A stretch of 64,000 nucleotides of DNA from JAIVJZ01 sp036386515 (GTDB lineage: Bacteria; Acidobacteriota; Blastocatellia; Pyrinomonadales; Pyrinomonadaceae): positions 1 through 64,000 of the forward strand of contig DASVVO010000102.1 of the NCBI GenBank assembly GCA_036386515.1. The letters run 5' to 3'. Position numbers and translations under genes: made by a program. A model generated the notes under the pieces. The model was not told the DNA's origin, did not search any database, and saw only the letters and a program-made list of their open reading frames with translations. Shown here piece by piece: positions 52,068 to 58,904 of this stretch (positions are counted from its first letter, which is position 1; each line of letters opens with the position of its first letter).

Positions 52068-52092
52068 ATCTTACTCGTATTTACGAGAAGAT
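52068..52092. promoter_or_regulatory. Palindrome upstream of HTH gene, copy B
   Basis: ATCTT-CTCGTA, with one bulged A, pairs with TACGAGAAGAT around a 2-base loop. The sequence differs from copies A and C while pairing is kept. Confidence 0.6.
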
Positions 52093-52119
52093 ACAAGACC
52101 CGCTCCTTATCTGTTACAT

Positions 52120-52135
52120 CGGGAGGAAACTCCTG
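52120..52135 (+). promoter_or_regulatory. Hairpin holding the Shine-Dalgarno sequence, copy B
   Basis: CGGGAG-GAAA-CTCCTG ends at the ATG of the first HTH gene. The loop is a GNRA type and the stem has one G-U pair. Confidence 0.65.
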
Positions 52136-52453
52136 ATGGGCAGGAAGGCGCGCATCAGGCCGGAGCGACTTGCCGACAAGCTGCGGCACATACGTACCAC
52201 GCTCGGCATCTCCCAAAGTGACATGCTCTGGCGACTCGGATATGGAGAGATTCTTAATCTTGGAAGGATGTCGGACTATGAACAAGGAAAGAGCGAGCCG
52301 CCCCTGCCGGTTCTTTTAGAATACGCTCGCGCGGCGAACGTCGCTGTCGAGGCTTTAATAGACGACGAGCTAGACCTCCCCGAAGAGTTGCCAAGCACAG
52401 TAAAACATGAAGGCATCAAACATAAACCTGCATCTCGTGCTGGAAAACGTTGA
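52136..52453 (+). CDS. Small XRE-type HTH protein, copy B first gene
   Basis: This 105-residue family member has LRHIRTTLGISQSDMLWRLG to MSDYEQGKSEPPLPVLLEYA as the HTH region, and the tail VEALIDDELDLPEELPSTVK. It is divergent from the receiver gene at 51507 and followed 64 bp later by a second HTH gene. Its upstream region holds the conserved boxes, the palindrome and the Shine-Dalgarno hairpin. Confidence 0.9.
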   Translation: MGRKARIRPERLADKLRHIRTTLGISQSDMLWRLGYGEILNLGRMSDYEQGKSEPPLPVLLEYARAANVAVEALIDDELDLPEELPSTVKHEGIKHKPASRAGKR

Positions 52454-52516
52454 CGGCTCTGCCAGCGTCGCAATCTCCGTCTCGCATTTTCTAGTTAAGA
52501 TAAAGGGTGATTCCTG

Positions 52517-52831
52517 ATGGGCAATCCTCGTCCGAAGCAAGAGCGTCTCGGTGACAAACTCAGACAGATTCGCTTGGCTCTAGGGTTGTCGCAAGCGGAG
52601 ATGCTTACCCGTCTCGGAGCAGGGGACTCGCTCGTCTATAACCAACTCTCAGGATTTGAATCGGGCGCGCGTGAACCCTCATTGCGTATCCTTTTGGAAT
52701 ACGCACGCGCCGCCAACGTCTACGTAGATGCCTTGATTGACGACGAGCTAGACCTCCCCAACCAACTCCCAAGCCCTGCCAAACACGAAGGCGTCACACG
52801 CAAACCCGCGACGCGCACAAAGAAACGTTGA
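52517..52831 (+). CDS. Small XRE-type HTH protein, copy B second gene
   Basis: This 104-residue paralogue has LRQIRLALGLSQAEMLTRLG to LSGFESGAREPSLRILLEYA, and the tail VDALIDDELDLPNQLPSPAK. Unlike the other four HTH genes of the family it lacks the Shine-Dalgarno hairpin; the upstream sequence reads AAAGGGTGATTCCTG. It is probably co-transcribed with the HTH gene at 52136. Two HTH paralogues in series suggest heterodimers or separate targets (inference). Confidence 0.88.
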   Translation: MGNPRPKQERLGDKLRQIRLALGLSQAEMLTRLGAGDSLVYNQLSGFESGAREPSLRILLEYARAANVYVDALIDDELDLPNQLPSPAKHEGVTRKPATRTKKR

Positions 52832-52972
52832 CCCTCGACACACGAAAGGGGTCGCTCACCGGCAACCCCCTGCGCCCTCACGCGCTACCCGCCAATCACT
52901 ACGCGCCGCGCGCCTCCCCTCACTCGTCAACCACGCCCCACGCGCGCCCGCCCCTCAGACACGACCCACGCC

Positions 52973-53347
52973 CTACGCCTTCACCGGCTCCGCAGCCTTC
53001 CGGCGCACCGGCGCTTTCCGCTCCGAAGCCTTCTTCAATCCCAACGCCTGCACCTCATTCGAGTCGCGCCCGAACTGCGCGATCACTTGATCCTTCACCC
53101 CCAAAATCCGATTATGAAACTCCCACTCATTCGCTGCCGCCGTATCACGCGCCGTCGCCAACGCCGCCGCAGCCTGCGTCTCCGCGTCCCGCGCCGCCGT
53201 CATCTCCGTCTGCAACGTCATGATCGCCGCCACCGAGTACGCCGGATTCGCCGGAGCATATCCCGTAATCCCCTGCAACGCCGCAACACTATTCCGATCC
53301 GCTTCCAGCACACCCGGAGCTATCCGTTTGTTCTGATCCTTAGCCAT
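52973..53347 (-). CDS. Small conserved protein linked to the HTH module
   Basis: This 124-residue protein begins MAKDQNKRIAPGVLEADRNS with CAAAGGAGT 9 bases upstream on the minus strand. The middle is Ala-rich and helical (ETQAAAALATARDTAAANEW). The C-terminal signature is KDQVIAQFGRDSNEVQALGL followed by a basic tail. I cannot name the family. A relic of the same gene lies at 39904-40140 beside module copy A, so association with the module is repeated. It is convergent with the HTH genes. Confidence 0.75.
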   Translation of the reverse strand: MAKDQNKRIAPGVLEADRNSVAALQGITGYAPANPAYSVAAIMTLQTEMTAARDAETQAAAALATARDTAAANEWEFHNRILGVKDQVIAQFGRDSNEVQALGLKKASERKAPVRRKAAEPVKA

Positions 53348-53787
53348 GATGTGTTACTCCTTTGTGAAGAAAAAGAGGTTTCCGCGAGGGCTGTGAGACT
53401 CCCAGACGAACCACTCGTCTCCCCGCATCCTAATCCACACACCACCCCACAATCAACAACTTTCCACGCCCCCTCAAACTCCCACCCCACCTACCTCCAA
53501 TACCACCCGACACCCTTCCAATCACACCCGCTCCCCCGCCATTCCCACCAGCCCCCCATCTTCCCTTGCAAGCACACCATCCTCCACCAATCGCCCACCA
53601 TCTTCCATCAATCGCTCACCATCTCCCCCTACAATCTCACCATCTTCCTCGACAAGATTGCCCGCCGATAAAGCAAGCACGTCATCCTATAAAATAAGCA
53701 GCATCCCCAATCAATCCGGCCTCCCCGCCAATTAATAAACCGCACCCGCCGACAATCTTCTCTCCCGCACTCAACTATCACCACACC
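53348..53787. other. G-poor, C-rich intergenic stretch
   Basis: This 440-bp region has almost no G on the plus strand between about 53410 and 53640 and is full of CCACC, CCATC and TCCACC phrases. No gene with a ribosome binding site is seen on either strand. The composition differs sharply from the rest of the window. Confidence 0.7.
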
Positions 53788-56358
53788 CTAAGAAGATTCA
53801 TCTTCCAACTTCGCCAAAATTCCCCGCACTTTCTCAGCGTTTGGCGATTTCAGTCTCTCAAAAATGCTTAGAGCCTCTCGCAGTAACCTCGTCGCCTCTG
53901 CCCTATCTCTTTCCTGCGCTGCCAGTATTCCCATCTGACTGAGCGTGCTGGCGATGCCTCTCTGGTCGCCGAGCCTCTTTTTGATTTCCAGACTCTCGCC
54001 GTAGAGCCGCCGCGCTTCATCTACCTCTCCTTCGTCTTGCGCAACAGCGGCTAGATTATGCAGCGTGCTGGCGATACCGCTCTGATTGCCGAGCCTCTTC
54101 GCTATTTCCAGACTTTCGCCGTAGAGCCGCCGTGCTTCGTCTAACTTTCCTTGTATTTGCGCGAGTATTGCTAATTGATGCAGCGTGCTGGCGATACCGC
54201 TCTGATTGCCGAGCCTCTTCGCTATTTCCAGACTTTCGCCGCAGAGCCGCCGCGCCTCTTCTAACTCACCTTGGTCTTGCGCGAGCATTGCTAATTGATG
54301 CAGCGTGATGGCGATGCCACCCTGGTCACCGAGCCTCTTTTTGATTTCCAAACTCTCGCCGTAGAGCCGCCGCGCTTCTTCTATCTCTCCTTCGTCTTGT
54401 GCAAGTCTGCCGAGTTCATTCAGCGTGATGGCGATGCCGCTCTGGTCGCCGAGCCTCTTCGCTATTTCCAGACTTTCGCCGTAGAGCCGCCGCGCTTCGT
54501 CTAATCCACCTTGCGCGTACGCGAGTATTGCTAATTGATGCAGCGTGCTGGCGATGCCTCTCTGGTCGCCGAGCCTCTTTTTGATTTCCAGACTTTCGCC
54601 GTAGAGTCGCCGCGCGTCGTCTAACTCTCCTTGGTGTTGCGCAATACTGGCTAGATTATGCAATGCAGCGGCGACGCTAGTTTCATCTCCCAGTTTCCTG
54701 AATGCGTCTACTGCTTGTAAGTACGCCTGTTTTGCCTCGTCATACTGTCCCCGCCTTTGGCGGACTACTGCTACGTTCCCCGCAAACATAGCAATTCTAA
54801 ACTCGTCCTTACTTGCACGGGCGGCCTTGATGGCCTGTTCGCCGCGCTGGATCGCTTCGTCCCAATGACCGCGCACGTCTAAGAATTCTTCAAGCGCAGT
54901 ACGTATCCTCATCACTTCATTCCATTGTGTTGCCTCGAAGGCAGCATCGATAGCAGCCAGCAGATTGTTTCTCTCTGCTTCTAGCGCGTCATAATCTTCC
55001 GGCGTCGGCTGCGCGTGCTCTTCTGCATAACGTTGGAAGTAGGCGACGAACCGCTGTCTGAACTCAGCGGCGCGTGTGTCTGCGGAGAGAAAGGTCTTTG
55101 CCAGTTCGCGGGTTAGACCTTCCACCGTTAAGCGGTCGTTTCCTTCGGTCGGATTTGCCAGCCATAGTTCGACCAGTTGCGCTGCCGCCGCGTCGAGGCG
55201 TGCGGAGTCTGCGCCGAAGCCTGCCACTTCCGCCAGTGCGGGGCGCGATGCGCTCGGCACGAACAGAGAGAGGGCGAGCAGGACGGCGCGGCCATCATCG
55301 TTCAGCAAATCGAAGGAGCGTCCGAAGACTCTGGCGGCGGCATCGCCTTTGCCCTGCGCCAGTTCGCCGAGGACGGTGCGCGGCTGCTTCGCCTGATCGA
55401 TCTGCTTGATGATCCATTGCAGGACGAGCGGGTTACGGTCGGCGGCTTCGATGATCTCGTCGTGCTCCAACCCTTTGAAAGATTGCGGGTGGCGTGCCTG
55501 CCCGATCAAGCGTCCGACAAACTCCCGCGCTTCGGGCATGGACATGGCAGCGATATTGACGGGGCGTGCGTGTGGTACGTCGCCCCGCGACGTGATGATG
55601 GCGGAACAGGATGCGCGGTTGGCGAGCCAGTCGGCGCAGCGCGCTTGCTCTGCCCCCGCAATCGTCTCGAAGTTGTCGAGCACGATGAGCGTCGGCGCGA
55701 TGGCGACAAGGGCGCGCAACCCTTCCTCTTTCTGCTCGGGTGGCAGCGGTCGCACTTCGGGATGGCCTAACTGCCCGGCTATTTCGTCAAGCAAGGTGGA
55801 GAGGGTAAAGTCAGGGCGGCCGTCCGCGCTCACCCATGCGACGCGTTTAGCATAGTCCTCGCTTAGTGCGCGCACGGATTCGGCGGCCAGCGTCGTCTTC
55901 CCCACGCCTCCGTGTCCGCATAGCGCGATCAAGAGGTTCTTCCCCGGCGCGAGTTCTTCTTTCAAATATACAAGGATTTCGCGTCCATCCGTGTCCCGGC
56001 GTGCGACGAAGCCGACGGCGGGCGGGCGGGGAATGAGAGACACGGGGGACGGTGATGCGGTGTTATCTACTTTCGGTGACGGCGCAAGGAGTGGGGGCGG
56101 TTGAGAAGATTCGACCTTGATGAGTAAAGATTGCGTCGCGGGGGCGGGGGCGGGAACCGGAGCGGCCGGTTGCTCGCCGCGAAGTACGAGCCTTGCTGCC
56201 GCACGCAGCACACGTCTCGCTCCTGCAAGAAGCGAGACGCCCATCAGCTTAAAAACACCGACGACTCCTATTATGGTGAGTCCACTAATCAACCCGCCAA
56301 CTATGTTGTCACGAAGCCCCTGTGTGAGGATGTTCCAGTATTGCCAAAAGGCGTCCAT
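53788..56358 (-). CDS. Membrane-anchored STAND NTPase (NB-ARC-like) with TPR repeats
   Basis: This 856-residue signalling ATPase has an N-terminal hydrophobic segment (about residues 18-45), a linker, and an NB-ARC-type NTPase with P-loop LIALCGHGGVGKTTLAAES (about residue 149), Walker B TLIVLDNFE and ITSRGD. A winged-helix-like stretch is followed by at least eight TPR units from about residue 525. Six of them are nearly identical 40-residue units (LYGESLEI-KRLGD-type), with a 120-bp DNA period. Such proteins sense a ligand through repeats and oligomerise. Relatives include regulators and anti-phage proteins; which applies here is unknown. It is flanked by odd intergenic DNA. Confidence 0.88.
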   Translation of the reverse strand: MDAFWQYWNILTQGLRDNIVGGLISGLTIIGVVGVFKLMGVSLLAGARRVLRAAARLVLRGEQPAAPVPAPAPATQSLLIKVESSQPPPLLAPSPKVDNTASPSPVSLIPRPPAVGFVARRDTDGREILVYLKEELAPGKNLLIALCGHGGVGKTTLAAESVRALSEDYAKRVAWVSADGRPDFTLSTLLDEIAGQLGHPEVRPLPPEQKEEGLRALVAIAPTLIVLDNFETIAGAEQARCADWLANRASCSAIITSRGDVPHARPVNIAAMSMPEAREFVGRLIGQARHPQSFKGLEHDEIIEAADRNPLVLQWIIKQIDQAKQPRTVLGELAQGKGDAAARVFGRSFDLLNDDGRAVLLALSLFVPSASRPALAEVAGFGADSARLDAAAAQLVELWLANPTEGNDRLTVEGLTRELAKTFLSADTRAAEFRQRFVAYFQRYAEEHAQPTPEDYDALEAERNNLLAAIDAAFEATQWNEVMRIRTALEEFLDVRGHWDEAIQRGEQAIKAARASKDEFRIAMFAGNVAVVRQRRGQYDEAKQAYLQAVDAFRKLGDETSVAAALHNLASIAQHQGELDDARRLYGESLEIKKRLGDQRGIASTLHQLAILAYAQGGLDEARRLYGESLEIAKRLGDQSGIAITLNELGRLAQDEGEIEEARRLYGESLEIKKRLGDQGGIAITLHQLAMLAQDQGELEEARRLCGESLEIAKRLGNQSGIASTLHQLAILAQIQGKLDEARRLYGESLEIAKRLGNQSGIASTLHNLAAVAQDEGEVDEARRLYGESLEIKKRLGDQRGIASTLSQMGILAAQERDRAEATRLLREALSIFERLKSPNAEKVRGILAKLEDESS
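53940..54660. repeat. Six near-identical 120-bp tandem repeats within the STAND gene
   Basis: The phrase GAGCCTCTTTTTGATTTCCA or a close variant recurs every 120 bp (for example near 53970, 54090, 54210, 54330, 54450 and 54570), each coding a TPR unit. High DNA identity implies recent expansion or ongoing homogenisation. Confidence 0.85.
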
Positions 56359-56409
56359 TGCGTTGTTCCCCTTGGCGTCATTATAGTTCGCGCAACATTA
56401 AGACTCATA

Positions 56410-56530
56410 TTATTTTTGATGCTCTTTAACTTCGGCTTCCGTGGGTGCGCCTGAGTCTTTCCACGCTGTCCAGCCGCCGTCTATGGAGTAGACGTTTCGG
56501 TAGGCGGGGCGTTGGAGGTTGTCGGTGGCG
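56410..56530 (-). pseudogene. Truncated copy of the rhodanese gene 3' end
   Basis: In the minus frame this reads DNLQRPAYRNVYSIDGGWTA, then WKDSGAPTEAEVKEHQK. The intact rhodanese at 58371-58745 ends DNLQRLGYRNVYSMDGGWKA and WKESGAPVEEGA. No catalytic Cys and no N-terminus remain. With the intact gene it brackets the glycosyltransferase gene. Confidence 0.85.
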
Positions 56531-56583
56531 AGAGGCGGGTGTGCGTTGAAGTTGATGCTCGACGCGGCGTCGGGGCAGCGTTT

Positions 56584-58329
56584 ATGATGCGTGCCGTGAA
56601 TATGATGCCTGTGAAGCGTGAGATGTGGGGAGAGGGAAGGGTGGGGCGGCGTGCGCTCGGTCGGCGCGAGGTGGTGATGTGTGCGTTGCTCGTCGCGTTG
56701 TTCCTGGGCGTGCGGATGTGGGGGCTGGATGCTTCGTGTCTGTGGTTTGACGAGGTGTTTAGTGTGCATGCGGCGCGGCATGGGTGGGGCGGGTTGTTGG
56801 AGTTCGTCGCGCTCGATCTGATTCACCCGCCGCTGTTTTATTTGCTGCTCAAGGTGTGGATGGCGGTGGTGGGGGGCGGCGAGTCTGTGTGGTGGCTGCG
56901 TTTGTTTCCGTTGTTGACGCAGGCGGCGGCGGTCGTGCCGCTGCTGCTGCTGTGCAGGGAGTTGGGTATCGGGGGCGGCGCGGTGCGCGTCGCGCTGCTG
57001 CTGATAGCGGTCAATGGTTATTTGCTCCAGCACGCGCAGGGGTTGCGTATGTACAGCCTGTTGCTGCTGTTCGCAGCCTGTTCGTTGTGGCTCTTTGCGC
57101 GTTTTTCCGATTCGGAGGCGAGAGGGCGCGGGGCTGCGCTCGCGCTGTTCGCCGTGAATTTGCTGTTGGTGTACACGCATTATTTCGGGTGGCTGTTGGT
57201 GGGGCTGGAAGGTCTCTTTGTAGTTATCTGGCGGAGGGAGCGGTTGAAGTTGTTCGTCGTGTCGCTCGTCGCGCTGGTGGTGTGTTTCAGCCCGTGGATG
57301 TGGTTGGTGTTGCGCGCGGCGGGCACCGGGGAAGAACTTCTGGCACAGAACATCGGTTGGCAGGCGCGGCCGCGTCTCGCCGACATCTTCCAGCCCTTCC
57401 TGTTGCTGCACGAACCGTTTCGCTTTCGACGGAACACTTATGAGCCGTTGGTGCTGCGCGTGGACGTGTGGTTGACCGTCGCGCTGTTCGTCCCGCCGCT
57501 CGTCGCGCTCTGCTGGCGTGCCGTGAAGCGGCGACGCCTCGCGGGGGCGCAGCCGTCAGAAGACGAGACGGCGCGAGCAGAAGCGGCGGCGACGGCGACG
57601 GCGGTGGGGGGCGACGTGGGCGTGCGTGCGGTGGGGGGCGAGGCGGGCACGGGATCAGGTTTAACTTTCCTGCTGTTTTTTTCGCTCGCCCCCGTCGTCG
57701 TCGCGTTCGTGCTGGCGCGCGTGCTGCCGCAGTCGATCTGGGGCACGCGCCACTTGATCATCGTTGCGCCCGCCTACCTGCTGCTGGCGTCCATCGCGCT
57801 CGTCTCGCTGCGGCGACCTGTGTGGCTCTCAGTCACGCTCAAACTCCTGCTCGCCTGCTGGTTGACGCTCGCCGCGCTGCTCTGGGCAATGCGACCGAGC
57901 GCGCCGCCCGTGTGGTGCGCCTGGGAGACGTTCGCGCAAAAGGTTGTCGAGGCAGAGGCAAACGCCGCGGGGGGAGAGGTTCGCGTCTACGCTGCGGAAG
58001 ACCTCGTCGCCTATCACCTGTGGTACGGGTTGAGTTCGACGGGCGACGGGCGATTCCGCGTCGCTGCCGTCAAGAACCTGCCCGGCCTGCCGGAAGACCG
58101 TGCGTTTTTCCTCCCGCGCGGGTTCGACGAAGTGACCGCCGTGGATGCTTCGGCGGTGATGCGTGAGGAACACTACTTCTGGGTGGCCTTCCGTGATACG
58201 CACTGGAACACGGAGCATCCGCTGTTGCGTCTGCTGGCCGAGCGCGGCTACGAGGTGGAGCCGCGCTTTGAGGTGGCGGCGTCCGGGCAGAAGGCTTTCC
58301 TCGTCTATGCGAAGCGTCGCGGGCGATGA
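56584..58329 (+). CDS. Multi-pass membrane glycosyltransferase, ArnT/PMT-like (GT39/GT83-type)
   Basis: This is an integral inner-membrane protein of about 580 residues. CLWFDEVFSVHAARHGWGG after the first transmembrane segment is the acidic loop motif of GT-C fold enzymes that use polyprenyl-phosphate sugars. LIHPPLFYLLLKVWM and about 10 hydrophobic segments follow. A soluble C-terminal part (about 150 residues) is periplasmic. The start is uncertain: ATGs at 56584-56605 have no ribosome binding site, while a GTG at 56641 has GGGGAGAGGGAAG just upstream. The gene lies between an intact rhodanese gene and a broken copy, suggesting insertion with duplication. Confidence 0.82.
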   Translation: MMRAVNMMPVKREMWGEGRVGRRALGRREVVMCALLVALFLGVRMWGLDASCLWFDEVFSVHAARHGWGGLLEFVALDLIHPPLFYLLLKVWMAVVGGGESVWWLRLFPLLTQAAAVVPLLLLCRELGIGGGAVRVALLLIAVNGYLLQHAQGLRMYSLLLLFAACSLWLFARFSDSEARGRGAALALFAVNLLLVYTHYFGWLLVGLEGLFVVIWRRERLKLFVVSLVALVVCFSPWMWLVLRAAGTGEELLAQNIGWQARPRLADIFQPFLLLHEPFRFRRNTYEPLVLRVDVWLTVALFVPPLVALCWRAVKRRRLAGAQPSEDETARAEAAATATAVGGDVGVRAVGGEAGTGSGLTFLLFFSLAPVVVAFVLARVLPQSIWGTRHLIIVAPAYLLLASIALVSLRRPVWLSVTLKLLLACWLTLAALLWAMRPSAPPVWCAWETFAQKVVEAEANAAGGEVRVYAAEDLVAYHLWYGLSSTGDGRFRVAAVKNLPGLPEDRAFFLPRGFDEVTAVDASAVMREEHYFWVAFRDTHWNTEHPLLRLLAERGYEVEPRFEVAASGQKAFLVYAKRRGR

Positions 58330-58370
58330 GCGTCCGCGCCTGTGCCGCCCGTCACACACGCCGCCGAATT

Positions 58371-58745
58371 TCATGCGCCTTCTTCGACCGGCGCGCCCGA
58401 TTCCTTCCAGGCCTTCCAGCCGCCGTCCATCGAGTAGACGTTTCGGTAGCCGAGGCGTTGAAGGTTGTCGCAGGCCAGGGCGGAGCGGTAGCCGCCGCCG
58501 CAGTAGAGTATGAGTTCGGCCTGTTTGTCGGGGATCGTGTGTTCGATGTCGCGTTCGATGATGCCGCGCGCCATGTGTGTTGCTCCGGCGGCGTGGCCGG
58601 CGTGCCATTCGTGGTCTTCGCGCACGTCGATGAGGCGGGCGTCGGGGTTGGCGTCGAGGCGTCGGCGCGCCTCCGCGACTGTGAGTTCGCGGATGCGGGT
58701 TTTGGCGTCCTGGGCGAGTTGAAGGAAGCCTGCGGAGTGTTGCAT
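58371..58745 (-). CDS. Rhodanese-domain sulfurtransferase
   Basis: This 124-residue single-domain rhodanese carries LIDVREDHEWHAGHAAGATH and the active-site loop LYCGGGYRSALA, whose Cys carries persulfide sulfur. C-terminal NVYSMDGGWKAWKESGAPV is typical. It acts in the cytosol in sulfur transfer or thiosulfate detoxification. It is convergent with the glycosyltransferase gene; a truncated copy lies on the far side of that gene. Confidence 0.93.
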   Translation of the reverse strand: MQHSAGFLQLAQDAKTRIRELTVAEARRRLDANPDARLIDVREDHEWHAGHAAGATHMARGIIERDIEHTIPDKQAELILYCGGGYRSALACDNLQRLGYRNVYSMDGGWKAWKESGAPVEEGA

Positions 58746-58904
58746 GTGTTGATTGGTTTCTCCCGTCGCTGGATGAAAAAGACGGGAGGCATTATAATCC
58801 CCGTTTGCGAGAGCAACCCATCAAATTAAGTATCTATTCCGGGGCATGGGCGGGCGCGTGAGACGCGTTTGCGCTCGGTCTCCGACAGGGAGAGGACTAA
58901 GGTT

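Noticed and set aside
52828..53223. Proline-rich plus-strand frame after the second HTH gene
   Set aside because: Low-complexity Pro/Ser/His reading that overlaps the well-supported minus-strand gene 52973-53347.
53940..54660. Regular 120-bp repeats as a CRISPR or satellite array
   Set aside because: They code TPR units of one open protein; the period equals 40 codons.
56410..57411. A 333-codon minus-strand gene opposite the glycosyltransferase
   Set aside because: Only its last 40 codons make sense, as a rhodanese remnant; the rest is His/Gln/Arg-rich antisense of the membrane protein.
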